A stretch of DNA of 64,000 bases, taken from Oscarella lobularis (taxonomy: Eukaryota > Porifera > Homoscleromorpha > Homosclerophorida > Oscarellidae). Shown piece after piece: positions 1 through 11,900 of the stretch. Both the position numbers and the translations under genes were made by a program. Each line of letters opens with the position of its first letter. Within the stretch, counting starts at the first letter, position 1. The notes beneath the pieces are model-generated. The model was not told where the DNA came from, did no database searches, and saw only the letters and a program-made list of their open reading frames with translations. The stretch covers positions 4,453,733-4,517,732 of the forward strand of contig NC_089175.1 in NCBI RefSeq assembly GCF_947507565.1, written 5' to 3'.

Positions 1-3000
1 CTTCGCCCCGGTGCTACTGTTGTTACGTTTTCCGCAAATGATCCTAAATATGTGTTTAATTGTACACCTCCCATGCCTTACGGCAACAATTACGTCTCAG
101 TTAGTTCAGCGTTCTGCACTCTTGGAATAAAATCGGCAAAATTGGAGGATCAAGGCACGTACGTCTGCGCAGTTAAGAGCTCCAATAGTTCTATTCTCGC
201 TCAGTCTGCTAACGTGACACTCGTACTGTATGGTGAGTTGTTCAAGTGGTAGTAGCTACACTTTTTGAAATGTGCAACGTAGATAATTTTATCCTGAACA
301 CAACTATTGCTCAAGAGTCTTGAAGAATTGTCTGTGAATGAGTTTGATCGAGTTAACCTGTCGTGTCCTGTCAATTTGCAAGGCGACTTGGGTGACTTGA
401 ATATTGAGTGGAGAAATTCCGATCTTGTTCTTAGGACGGCTAAGGCTAATCGAGTTCAAGATGCGTTTCATTACGTAGTACCTTTTGCAAATCGTAATGA
501 CGCTGGAATGCACAAATGCATTGTCTTTTCTACAATTTATGGAAACATGATGGCCGACTCCCTTCAGAAAATATTACATGTGAAGTGTAAGTCTCATAGT
601 TCGAACTTATGCGCTTCTTCTGAATTTCGTGTCTGTAGTTGGTCCAGTAGTGAGAATCGTGTCAAGTATAGATCATTCCACCGTTGCAGTCGATCAGCAC
701 AGAGACAACTAGCTAACGGATATCCTCCTCCTGACGTCGTCTTGTCTCACAACAACAAGCAGATCAATGACACTGATGGCAGTTTAAAAATTGTGTCAGC
801 AACTGAAAGAGACGCAGGCACGTATTGTTGTAACGCGTCCAATGCACTTGGCCGTTCCAACGAGACGTGTTTGACACTGGACATAAACTGTAAGTACAAA
901 TTCTTGATCACGTTATTTTATTAAGCTTTTTGTGTAGTTGGACCAGTTGTTGAAATTTCATCACAGCCAATTCCTGTTGACCGTGTTGTGACTGTTGAAC
1001 TGCGCGAAAATATTTCCATCAACTGCTCAGCTAGAGGACATCCTACTCCACTCATTGTTGTGTTACACAATGGCAAGCTGGCTACGAACGCAAGTAGCTT
1101 AGAAATCATCTCGGCAACAAAAACAGATGCAGGAACATATTGCTGTAACGCGTCCAACGCAGCCGGCCGTTACAACGTGACATGTTTGACGTTGGGTGTA
1201 ATCTGTACGACTTAATCCAGAAGTTGTTCATTTAATTGAATTTCTTTTGTGTAGTTGGCCCAATCGTGAGAATTTTTCACATCCATTTCGTATCAAGGAA
1301 AATACGGTGACAGTCGATCAGTCTGAACAGAACAATATAAATTGCTCAGCGGAAGGGTATCCTCCTCCTGAAATTTTCTTATCTTATAATAACAATCCGG
1401 CCAATATTACAGTCACTTTGGAAATTTCGTCAGCAGCAGAAGCGGACGAAGGCGAGTATTGCTGTAACGCATCCAACTTACTCGGTGGTCGTTCCAACGT
1501 CACTTGTTTGACTTTGAGAGTTGATTCGTCGTCGTCAGTGACCATACCGATTATTGCTTCATTGTTTTCGATTCTGGGGCTCTTGGTAGTCGTAATCATT
1601 TCAGGCTCATGGTAAGTTCCTCTTCTAGTAAGCACGTTTCAATTACTTGTAGCGCTTTTTATTTAAAGCTATTATAAACAACGTAGACGTGGAGAAGGGG
1701 CATCTGAAAGCCCAGTGTCACTCAGTATGAACCCTACCACTACAACAACTGAAGGCGATTTGTTTGATCAGAAAATTATAGTCGCCGCAGAGAGCATTTC
1801 AAGCGATTGGTTCACAATAAAAGAGTTTTTCAAAGAAATTGATCCTCCCTTTAAAAGGAAAGATGTCTTTCTTGCAAGAATGGAAAGAGGAAGAGGAAAA
1901 GAAAAAGATGTTGATGACCTTGCAAAGTGTTTGCGAACATGGATCACTGAAAATTCGGACCAAGATTTTCTTTGTGCTGTTTACGATGCTTTCAACAATT
2001 ATGAGCTTGCTAGTAAACTTTGGAAACAATTTTCAGACCTCAGGAGTAAGGCCAACGCCTAAACATTCATATCCGTAAATATTATATTCTAATTAATTTA
2101 CTGTGCATAGGCAAGCATGTCATGCCAATAGCCAACATCTCAAAAGCGGGGGAAGAAAAAACTCGACTTCTACTCAATAATTCTGTAGTAGTGGGTTTAG
2201 TGAGAAAAGAAACTGCCGAAGGAATTATTGGACACACCGGGGGTTCCCTTTTTCTTCGAGATTCTGCTATAAGTCTGCATGTTCCCGAAGGAGCTCTCAT
2301 TACAGACCTGCACGTAACGATTTCTTACTTGGTTTCTGAACAAGATATGTGCATTAACCGACAAGAAAAGGCAAGTGTCTATTATAGAGTTGCTGCCTCA
2401 CGGAACCAAATTCAAGAAAGAAGTTACTATCCTTGAAGAACTTGAGCACTGTTTTAGACTTGATAGCGCTGACTCTCGGCTTAATGTTTATTACAGTAGC
2501 GGAGACACAAGAAAAGAAGTCAAGTTTGAATTCATGGGAAGACTTGATCGGCTTGGAAGCGAAATCAAAAGGAGAATGAATATTGCACGAACTAATAATG
2601 CCGTCGTCACTAAGTCGCTCTCTTTTTGTCACGTCTGTTTTGACAAAGAAAGTTCAGCAAGTACAGCCAGTCTTTTTTTCTTCTATCGCTGGCAGGAATG
2701 GAAGGATGGGTTGGTTAATGTTGCTGTGAAGTCTGTTATCAGTTGCAATTGCCCTGAGAGTCAACGCAAAGTCCGTAATGTTGAAGAGCCAAAAGGGTAC
2801 ACTTTCGACGATAATTGGTCTTTCAGTATCGATCGAAGTCCCGACGTAAGCAGTGACTGCGTGGCAATAGAGTTTGACATCATTTTAGAGGATACAAGGG
2901 TAAAAAAGCCTTGAAATTTAAAGGCACTGAAATTGTGCGCATTCTAGAGAGAAAAATATTTGATTGTACTTCTAATAACTTCGCTTTTGATATGAAAAAA

Positions 3001-3456
3001 GACAAAGTCGCTAAAGTCATTGCTGTCTGCAAGTACTGCAAGGGACAAGAGACTGAGAGCAGCAATAGTCTGGAGATTATAGTTGATCCGCAGCAGCGTT
3101 CAGATGATTCGTCACCTAATTCCGACGGTAACTTATTGTGAGTTCTACTGTAGATTTTGACTATTTTTCTCTTTGCAGAACTGCCTAATACGGTTGACGC
3201 TGATCTAAGGTATGCAGTTGCGACGTTGGTTAAATCTAAGTGGCGGGACCTTCTTTTCCACTTGAAACTCAAGACGAACAGCATTTCGGAATATGAGAGA
3301 AAGAATGAAAGTGATTTAATTATAACGGCGAGGGTATTAGAGGACTGGGGATTAGAATTTGGTGCAAAAGCTACTACGGAAGCCCTGGTTACAGCTTGCC
3401 ACAGAACTGGCATTCACAAAGAAAGCCTTGAAAAAGCGTACAAGGAATTTGCATAA
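1..3456 (+). pseudogene. Ig/ZU5/death-domain receptor, copy A, broken and 5'-truncated by the window edge
   Basis: This is a close paralogue of the intact receptor at 8974-12974, with the same splice phases. Exons by comparison: 1-232, 326-586, 639-889, 938-1204, 1255-1611, 1669-2045, 2111-3127 and 3179-3456. They encode Ig domains, a membrane segment (about 1545-1611), a death-like domain, ZU5, a UPA-like region and a C-terminal death domain. Relative to the intact copy it carries a 12-bp in-frame loss (about 669), a 13-bp loss near 709 that removes the Asn-Cys-Ser of one Ig domain and gives an immediate TAG, one T missing at 1273-1277, one extra C near 2358, and one base missing near 2905. 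The last two partly offset each other around the ZU5/UPA part. The missing T is in a homopolymer and could be an assembly error; the 13-bp loss is harder to explain that way. Exon 1 and part of exon 2 lie left of the window. Confidence 0.85.
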
Positions 3457-3738
3457 TGCTTCTGACCTTTGTCGTTTTGTCTTTCGATGTCAGCTTTGTT
3501 AATTAATGAACTTTCAGATAAAGGGTTGAAGTCGGGGGTGCAACTGTTTACAGGCCCAATCCTTTGCCTATCGTGCTACTGTGCACTTTCTGTTTGTTTT
3601 GAGTTGATACGCTTTTTCTCAAGACAAAAGCGTGTCAGAACATCGCTAGATTGTAAGCAATGGTACTGATGATACATTTATTCAGATACGCCATGCACAC
3701 AACGCTACAACTAAAAAGTGTAATGACATGAGCCACAG
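3457..3738. other. Intergenic; duplicated flank shared with 23.1-23.3 kb
   Basis: No gene is seen. From about 3560 on the sequence closely matches the stretch between the second intact ZYG11-like gene and SDHC copy 2 (about 23110-23290), including the run ending in the tail of SDHC. It therefore belongs to an old segmental duplication. Confidence 0.6.
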
Positions 3739-3950
3739 CTAGTATGACGCCAGAAAGGCAGCTACCAATCCGGATATAGCAACCGCTGAAGCCTCCATAG
3801 TCAGTTTTGAGAATCCTTATCCAAAATCCCAACTCTTTCGACAAAGAATTTTAGTACATAGACCTCGTTGACATGGAACGTTACTTACCAAATGACGCAG
3901 ACCATTGAAAGAATGACAAAGAGATATTCAGCCGATAGGTCAGTTGATCA
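3739..3950 (-). pseudogene. SDHC fragment (last exon plus remnant of exon 4)
   Basis: On the minus strand, 3739-3834 matches the last exon of the intact SDHC copies (WDFG...K start, ASY end) but lacks nine bases in the middle. Sequence from about 3884 to 3950 matches exon 4 with a large internal deletion that joins its two ends. Exons 1-3 are absent. Best match is the SDHC copy at 23287-24003. It cannot encode a working subunit. Confidence 0.8.
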
Positions 3951-4173
3951 AAGAAAATAAATCCCAACCCTTTGCATTATAAGCCTCAATTCCATACAAA
4001 TCACATTTGATCCTTTTCGTAGTCTCACTTGTTGAGCATTTCCTTCGTTGTACTGGAAAATTTTATTAGCAAGATTTTCATAGCAAGATTGTCATCGGAC
4101 GTTTCCAAAGCAAACCACTGATCTCACAGCATCAAATGCAGACCATACCATACCTTTCTCGATTGGCATTTAA

Positions 4174-4449
4174 TTAAAGTATTTTTACTATATGGCTCTG
4201 ACATTCTGTTTCTCTTAGAGCAGATACGAATGCTTCGAAAGCCTCGCTGTTTCCTTTTCGCGGTAGAATATCCATGAGTAGAGCTCGCGCTTTATTGCGC
4301 TTGGTTACAGATGGAAGACGTAGGTACTCCCAGTCGTCGCGTGTGATCAATCCTCGTGCCGTCAGACGATCGAGAAGCTCGCCTTCGACGTCGACAACCC
4401 CTACGAGAAGGTCCAGGCGCGGAACGACATTTCTATCCCACGAATTCAT
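4174..4449 (-). pseudogene. CARD exon remnant of a CARD-Kelch gene
   Basis: Nearly identical to the CARD exon of the CARD-Kelch gene at 16972-18309 (core LLDRLTARGLITRDDW, KARALLMDILPRKG). A short insertion near 4168-4173 brings in a stop just after the CARD, before the splice donor, and no Kelch exon follows; an SDHC fragment lies downstream instead. It still sits head to head with a ZYG11-like copy, with 61 bp between the two start codons, as in the intact block. A free CARD of about 90 residues could still be made, so a truncated-adaptor role is possible but unproven. Confidence 0.75.
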
Positions 4450-4510
4450 TCTGTCGGCACGGACTTCCCCTGACGCGCCCCTGGCGCAGCCCAGTTGTTA
4501 CGTTACCTTG

Positions 4511-7327
4511 ATGGCGGCAGACTACGGCTCCGAGAACCCGAGCAAACTCGTCGAACTTTGTGCCGAGTTCATATGTCGAAACTTAGACAAGTTTACTGCA
4601 AAATCGCCGAACGGGACCCCCTTCTTTCGAACGCCATTCATTCTGTCACGAAATATTTGGTCCGGGGTAGCAAATGGACCGGGTCCATTTGCAGCTGCTG
4701 TAAACGGACCGAAGGGTCCAGTTACGGCAGCTGTAGATGGACCGGAGCTGCCGTAAATGAACTGGGTCCATGTGCGGCAGCCCTAGCTGTAAATGGACCG
4801 GGTCCATTCACAGCTGCCGTAAATGGACCCGGTCCATGTACGGCAACCTAAGGCAGTGCTGTAAATGGACCGGGTCCATGCACGGTTGCTGTGAGTGGAC
4901 CGGATCCATTTACAGCACTGCCGTACATGGACTGGGTCCATTCACGGCAGCTGTGAATGGACCAGCTAGGTCCAATTACCGCCGCCGTAGATAGACCGAG
5001 TCTCTTCGCAACGTACAGGCTCCTACAGACAGCAGAACAAATAGACTACATTACGTTGACGAAGAAGGTAGGAGGTTAGAGTGTTGCGAGGGACTCAGTT
5101 ATGACCGGTTAGCGATGCCGGCCCTTTTGCGGCAATGTCGGACCAACTGCCGCTGCTGCCTATGGACTGCCCGGTTATTCTACGGCAGCTGTAAACGGTC
5201 CCCCGGTCCACTCAAAGCCCGGTCCATTCGCGTCGTGACAATTCTACCAGTCGTCATCGTCGAAACGATCCTATTCAAGTTGAACGAGCTCTTCATCCGG
5301 AACGAAAACGCAATCGCAACCCTTCTCCATCCATCGACGTGTCCACACGGCCTTCACCGACTCCGTATTCCAGGCAGTCTCGTAGGTCCGACCGGTTTCG
5401 ATCTGGCGTCGAAGAGTTGTCATCTCGTCGACGTCAATCTCGCCTTTTGTCGCCAATTGAATGATCAGAAGATACTCCACGGTCTTCTTCCGTCGTCCCG
5501 CACTCTCAGGTCTTTGAATCTCGGTCACATCAAGGGTCAACTTGGGTTCGAGAAGCTGGAGGAATTTCGTGAACTAAGGGATCTCGATCTTTGCGTGACC
5601 GACGTCGATTCAGTGTCGTTGAAGAGAGCATGTTCGCAACTGAAGAGCCTTCGGAGTCTCGACGTCTCAGGAACACCCATATCGGCTTTGTCCGTCCTGA
5701 CATCTGTGTCTCATCTTTCTGGCCTACGATCGTTGAGCGTTCACGGACTTTCTCTAGAAAAAGATGAAGAAGTCGAATTACGTGCTGTCTTACGCGAAGT
5801 TCTAAAGAATCTGACATTTTTGGACGTATCACTTGTGCCATTGGAGAAGGAGAAGGCGAACGTTAGCTCCGAAGATCTAGTATCAATTATCTTTTCCGAA
5901 AATTCGTCCTTGAGAGAATTGGACATTTCTGCCTGCAAAATTCCACCGGCGAAACTAGTCTCAATGATTTCATCGTCTCCTATACGGTACCGGCTGGAAG
6001 TCTTGGATTTATTTGATAGCAACCTTTGTGACTACGAATTGGTCAAGGCAGTAGCTCCACAACTATATATTTCTGGGCTGAAGAGAGATGACGGCTTTGA
6101 CGATGCAGCATTACAGCTGAGAGTCCTAAAGCGTCCATTCTCTCTATTGGAAACGTTCAGCCCACCTTATTCAATTCAAGATGGTCAGAAAAGCGAGAGA
6201 TTCTGGCGAAGTTACGGCGACCTTGCACTTTTGTCGATGCATAATTATCAAGACGACGATTTTGACTTGTGCGAACGCGTCCTAGACTTAACTATACGGT
6301 GACGATCCCGGTTTGAATTGCGCTTCATTTGTCACGCGTTGCATTGATTTAGCCGTTGCCTTCTCTTCCGGCCGACGTCTTTATACCCCTGGTTGGTCCA
6401 TCGAAATTCTTGAATTATTCATGCCGGTGGTGCGCCGTCGCAAAAAATGGATACGTCGAGTGGGTCTCTTCCTAGTCGACCTTTTGCGAACTTGTCCTTC
6501 TGATTGCATTGTTTATGAATGCCTTCATCGTCTTGTCAAGTGGAATTCGGCTGACGTCTGCTATTATATTGCCTTCGAATGCGGTGCAGCACGCGCCGTT
6601 ATTTGCGCGTTGACCAGACTCGTCGCGGATCCGTCGCCGTGCGCGTACGAAGCATCTATATTGACGTCGATACTCGCTGAACTGACGGACGGCGTGCCAA
6701 AGAGCGGCGACGAAATAGTGAGATTTGGCCCGGACGTCGACCCCGTTCGGTGTGCAGCAAGCTGCATCGATCGATCGATTTGCTGACGTTAGTGGTGTGA
6801 TTGAGTGCGTCATCTATTTCCTCGGCAACGTTGTCGAAAGTCCTCGCGGTTTTGCCGCCGTTGTGAAAAATTCCGACGCTGTGGCGTCCGTCTTGAGCTG
6901 TCTCGAGCCGAAGACGGGCGACGCTCGAGCTCTTTCTGTTTGTCACTTCATGGCCGTTCTTCTGTCCGACGACTCTGGCAGTTTTTGGTTGCAGCCGAAT
7001 TTTCCGTCACGTGAACACGTCTGTCGTCTTCTTAGTGACACTGTTGACGGTATGGAAGTCGATCCACAGGATTCCCGCGATAAGGATATTCGCTATGAAT
7101 CTATTGATTCTCTGCTTAATTTGATGAAGTGTTCTCATACCGGTCTAGTTCGGTATTTTGGACTGTGGATGCTTGCCAGTTTATGCTGCAGTAATTCTGT
7201 TAATCACTACGTCAATTGCTTGCGCGAAGATGACGAGGCGGGCATTGCTGTTGTAAGAGACGTTGATGTGGATCAGGCTCATTTCAAAAAGTGCCAGAGT
7301 ATCATACTGGAAAAATATTCTAACTAG
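4511..7327 (+). pseudogene. ZYG11-like gene, copy 1, interrupted by a transposon and frameshifts
   Basis: Single-exon homologue of the intact gene at 18385-20598. It starts with the same residues (MAADYGSENPSK) and an N-terminal BC-box-like LVELCAEFI, then leucine-rich repeats and a helical, armadillo-like C-terminal half. It is broken three times: a 597-bp insertion with terminal inverted repeats at 4644-5240, loss of five bases (CCTGC) near 6285, and a four-base CGAT duplication near 6770. A nine-base in-frame loss near 7278 removes Arg-Ala-Asp before the C-terminus. Three independent breaks, one a clear transposon, make this a true pseudogene. Confidence 0.88.
4644..5240. mobile_element. 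Non-autonomous DNA transposon (MITE-like), 597 bp, inserted in a ZYG11-like gene
   Basis: The ends are TGTCACGA and TCGTGACA, perfect 8-bp terminal inverted repeats, flanked on both sides by ATTC (4640-4643 and 5241-5244). The related gene at 7475 shows the unoccupied site with ATTC once, so this is a 4-bp target-site duplication. The inside has no ORF of its own; 4668-4975 consists of degenerate repeats built on the palindromic core TGGACCGGGTCCA alternating with a CAGCTGCCGTAAA-type spacer. The superfamily cannot be named from 8 bp. Confidence 0.85.
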
Positions 7328-7474
7328 ACTACTACTGTGGCAATTAACAGCTTTCATCACTTATCGTCTACTATTTGTGTTACTGATATCTGCAATTTCG
7401 TGCTGGAATATTTTTTCTCGATTTTTTTCTACGAATCATTTACAACTGCCGTAACACAAATTAATTGTCGGCAC

Positions 7475-7810
7475 ATGGCGGACGTCTCCGGCTCGGAGAA
7501 GCCGATCAGGCTCGTCAGTCTATGCGCCGAATTCATTTGTCGAAACCTGAACAAGTTCACTGCAAAATCGCCCGACGGGACCCCTTTCCTTCGAACGCCA
7601 TTCATTCTACCAGTCGTCATCGTCGAAACGCTCCTATTCAAGTTGAACGAGCTCTTCATCCGGAACGAAAACGCAATCGCAACTCTTCTTCATCCGTCGA
7701 CGTGCCCGCAGGGCTTGCGCCGACTCCGTATTCCAGGCAGTCTCGTAGGTTTCGATCTGGCGTCGAAGAGTTGTCATCACGTCGACGTCAATCTCGCCTT
7801 TGAAGTTTGA
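7475..7810 (+). pseudogene. ZYG11-like gene, copy 2, truncated to its first about 110 codons
   Basis: Starts exactly like the intact gene at 20750 (MADVSGSEKPI, BC-box-like LVSLCAEFI) and follows it closely, with a short in-frame loss near 7748, until about 7801. There the sequence switches from the ZYG11-like coding region to the 3' flank of an SDHC gene (compare 13502 on) and ends three codons later. LRR and armadillo parts are missing. It is the product of a deletion that joined two neighbouring genes. Confidence 0.85.
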
Positions 7811-7899
7811 CCAACCCACCTGTAGATACTGTACAAGGTTGGCAAACAAACTGATAGATTTATTCAGACACGCCATACACAGACCATACAATCTAACAC

Positions 7900-8220
7900 T
7901 TAGTGAGATGCCAAAAAGGCAGCTACCAATCCGGATATAGCAGCCACAGTCCACGCAGAAGCCTTCATAGTCGGTTTCGAGAATCCTTTTCCAAAATCTC
8001 AACTTTTTGATAGAGAAAGAAGTACAGTACATATCTCATTGACAGAGAACGTTACTTACCAAATGACCCATTGAAAGAATGAAATGCAAAGATCCAGGCG
8101 ACGAGAAACTTTCCGGGCACGATCACAACCAGTGCGGAATGCAGCCCCTGAAAGAACGTCATTACTGAATCCCAGTCTCTCACAAAGAGTTATCCAGCCG
8201 ATACTCCAGCCGATAAGGCC
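7900..8220 (-). pseudogene. SDHC fragment (exons 4 and 5 only)
   Basis: On the minus strand, 7900-8004 is the last SDHC exon and about 8058-8220 is exon 4. The conserved Trp at the start of exon 5 is TGA, a nonsense change, the splice acceptor AG is lost, and exon 4 has several small deletions and a duplicated stretch (about 8195-8215). Exons 1-3 are missing. It is closest to SDHC copy 1 (13597-14327), which fits a deletion-fusion at 7801. Confidence 0.8.
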
Positions 8221-8973
8221 GTAGTTGCTAGAGAAAGATACGGGCTTTGCGGTGAACTATCCCGGATCATCCAAACGAGCAAGCCAAGGAACCTCCGCGT
8301 CGGCACGTACTTCAGATTGACAGCGTTTGAGGAAGCCTACTGGGGGACTGGAATGGTCAAAGGTGACAGCAGTAGGCCTAGTATGAAATGCTGGTTAGTC
8401 TTCAACTCTTGCAGTTGAAACTCCCAACGGATGCAGCAGAAAGAGTAGCAGAAAGTGCGCAGAGTGCGTGCGTGAGATGACGATGATGCTATCTGGGCCA
8501 TTTTCATTTGGGATGCTGGCCATCCGCTGTACGTCCTAGCCGTTGTCTTGAACACTATCGATGTGATGTCTTTCGCCGGAGACTCGCTGAGATCATGACG
8601 ATGGCTTGTGAGGAGCTGTCATGTCGTCTTTGACCCTGTGCTTAATTAACATTACTCCAAGTTTTCGTTTTCTTGGCATTCATGATTGAATGGGAGTTGA
8701 ATGATTTGAATCTCATTAGTTCTCGAGACCCTTTGAGGGTCTCGAGGCGGGTCTTGAGACGCCTCCAGACGGAAGACGTCTCAAAAAGGGTCCCGAGACG
8801 TCTCAATACGGGTCTCGATGCACCACTTTGCATTAGGGAGCTGCATAATAATTATTGCACTACCTATGGTATGCGTAGGTACGCAATTATCGCGTGATAT
8901 CACGATTTTGGTTCGCCGCACCAGCCGAGGTCACTTCCCTACGCAAGTCGCGGTAATCAGTGAGACTACAGCA
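8221..8973. other. Intergenic; no gene recognised
   Basis: Short reading frames only, none with recognisable homology. It holds a cluster of GTCTCGAG/GACGTCTC-type inverted motifs (8721-8817) and is otherwise the 5' flank of the intact receptor gene. Confidence 0.5.
8722..8746. repeat. Inverted repeat, 10-bp arms, within a cluster of GTCTC motifs
   Basis: CTCGAGACCC, a five-base loop, then GGGTCTCGAG. The next 70 bp repeat GAGACG/CGTCTC and GGGTC(T/C)CGA in both orientations, so several alternative hairpins are possible. Confidence 0.8.
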
Positions 8974-11900
8974 ATGTCAGAGATCCGCCAGGCCGTTCGG
9001 TTCAGCATCTGCTTTCAAATCTGCGTCGTTGTCTTATTCGGTGAGTGGGGTAAAAGTAATCGACTATTGGTAGTAGTAAGCGAGCCACGCCCAAGTTTTT
9101 GAGTACTGTACACTACTGAAAAAACGCTGCTTGGGAAAACGCTGCTTTCCCAAGCAGCGGTGATATTATGGAAGTCAAAATCATTTGCCAGCTTTGATTA
9201 TTCAGGCTGCTAAATGAGAGTTCAAGTCAACTATGCGGGGTCACGCAGCCCCCGCTGCGTTGCGTAGCATATTTCTGTTTAGCTTCTTTTCTTCTAACTG
9301 TTCTAAATGTAGATTTCGGCGTCTGTGTTGATTCACCTCTCAATGCCTACATCAGTGTCTCGCGGCCACAGAAGTACCTAATTTTCGGTGAAGCAACGAG
9401 AGACGATTTCCTTCGCTGCGGCGGCAACTACACCAGCGACACGTTGAGTGGTCTGCTGATCACTTTGAAATTAATACCACTTCGTCCCGGTGCTCCTGTT
9501 GTTTCGTTTTCCGCCAACGATCCTAAATACGGGTTTAGCTGTTCGCCTCCCATGCCTTCCGGGAACAGTTTCGTCTCAGTTAGCTCAGCGTTCTGTACTC
9601 TTGGAATAAAATCAGCGAAATTGGAAGATGAAGGCACGTACGTCTGCGAAGTGAAGAGTTCCAATAGTTCCATTCTCGGCCAATCTGCTAACGTGACACT
9701 TGTACTATACGGTAAGTTGTTGTTCAAGTGGTACCAAGCTGCACTTTTTGAAATGTGCAACTTAGATAATTTTATCCTGAACACTACTATTGCTCAAAAG
9801 TCTGAAGAATTTTCTGTAAATGAGTTTGATCGAGTTAACCTGTCGTGTCCTGTCAATTTGCAAGGCGACTTGGGTGACTTGAACATTGAGTGGAGAAAGT
9901 CCGATGTAGTTCTTAGGGCGGCTAAGGCTAATCGAGTTCAAGACGCGTTTCATTACGTAATACCTTCTGCAAATCGTAAGGATGCTGGAATATACGAATG
10001 CATTGTCGTTTCTAAAATTTATGGAAACATGACGGTTGACTCCCTTCAGAAAATATTACACGTGAACTGTAAGTGTCATAGTTCGATTATGCGTTTCTTC
10101 TGAATTTCTTGTGTGTAGTTGGTCCAGTAGTGAGAATCGTGTCTAGTCCATCTCCTTTTATAAATCATTCCACCGTTGCAGTCGATCTGCACAAAGACAA
10201 CTACATCAACTGCTCAGCTGACGGACATCCTCGTCCTGACGTCGTTTTGTCTCATAACAACAAGCAAATCAATGACACCGATGGCAGTTTAAAAATTGTG
10301 TCAGCAACTGGAAGAGATTCAGGCAGGTATTGCTGCAACGCGTCTAATGCACTTGGCCGTTCCAACGAGACGTGTTTGACACTGGACATAAACTGTAAGT
10401 ACAAATTCTCGATTGCCTTATTTTAGTAAGCTTTTTGTGTAGTTGGACCAGTTGTGAATATTTCATCGCAGCCACTTCCTGTTGACCGTGTTGTGACTGT
10501 TGAACTGCACGAAAATATTTCCATCAACTGCTCAGCTAGAGGACATCCTACTCCACTCATTGTTGTGTTACACAATGGCAATCTGGCTACGAACGCAAGT
10601 AGCTTGGAAATCATCTCGGCAACAAGAACAGACGCCGGAACATATTGCTGTAACGCGTCGAATGCAGCAGGCCGTTCCAACGTGACATGTTTGACGTTGG
10701 GTGTAATCTGTATGTCTGAATCCAGAAGTTTTCATTTAATTGAATTTCCTTTGTGTAGTTGGCCCAATCGTGAGAATTTTTTCACATCCATTTCGTAGGA
10801 AAGAAAATACGGTGACAGTAGATCAGTTTGAACAGAACAATATAAACTGCTCAGCGGAAGGGTATCCTCCTCCTGAACTTTTCTTGTCTTATGATAACAA
10901 TCCGGCCAATGCTACAGTCACTTTGAAAATTTTGTCAGCAACAGAAGCGGACGAAGGCGAGTATTGCTGTAACGCATCCAACTTACTCGGTCGTTCCAAC
11001 GTTACTTGTTTGACTTTGAAAGTCGATTCGTCGTCGTCAGTAACCACACTGATTGCTTCATTGTTTTCGATTCTGGTGCTCTTGGTAGCAATCATTGCAG
11101 GCTTATGGTATTCCTCTTCTAGCAAGCACATTTCAATTACTTGTAGCGCTTTTTTTATTTAAAGGTACTGCAAGCATAAGTACAAACAACGTGGAACAGC
11201 GACGTTGGAAAATCCTTTGTCACTCAGTATGAACCCTACCCCAACACCAGAAGGCGTTTCGATTGATGATAAGAAAATTGAAATTGTGATAGAAAGCATT
11301 CTAAGCACTTGGCCCACAATAAAAGATTTTTGCAAGGAAATTGACCGTCCCTTCCAAAGGAAAGACGTCTTTGCCTTTTTTGCAACGATGGAAAAAAAAA
11401 GAGGAAGCGAAAACGATGTTGATGATCGTTCTTGGGCAAAGAGTTGTCTGCGAACATGGATTGACCAAAATACGGACCAACATTTTCTTTTGGCTGTATG
11501 CGATGCTTCCACCAAATTGCGCAATCTTGAGCTTGCTAATAAACTTTGGAAACAATTTCCAGACCTCAAAAGTAAGGCCAACGCTTATAACGCCTATCCG
11601 TAAATATTATACAGTCTTAATTTACTATGCATAGGCAAGCATGGCGTTTCGATAGCCAACATCTCAATAGCGGGTGAAGAAAAAACTCGACTTCTGCTTG
11701 ACAATTCTGTAACAGCGGTCTTAGTAAGAAAAGAAACTGCCAAAGGAATTATTGGACGCACAGGCGGTTCACTTTTTCTTCGAAAGTCTCGAATAAGACT
11801 GCAGGTTCCCGAAGGAGCTCTTAGTACAGACCTGCACGTAACGATGTCTTACTTGGTTTCTGAAAAAGACGTTTGCATTAACGACAAGACAATGAAAGTG

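Noticed and set aside
4274-4449. Plus-strand Arg/Ser-rich frames over the CARD exons (also 18134 and 36590)
   Set aside because: They are antisense shadows of the CARD; only the minus-strand frame shows a protein family.
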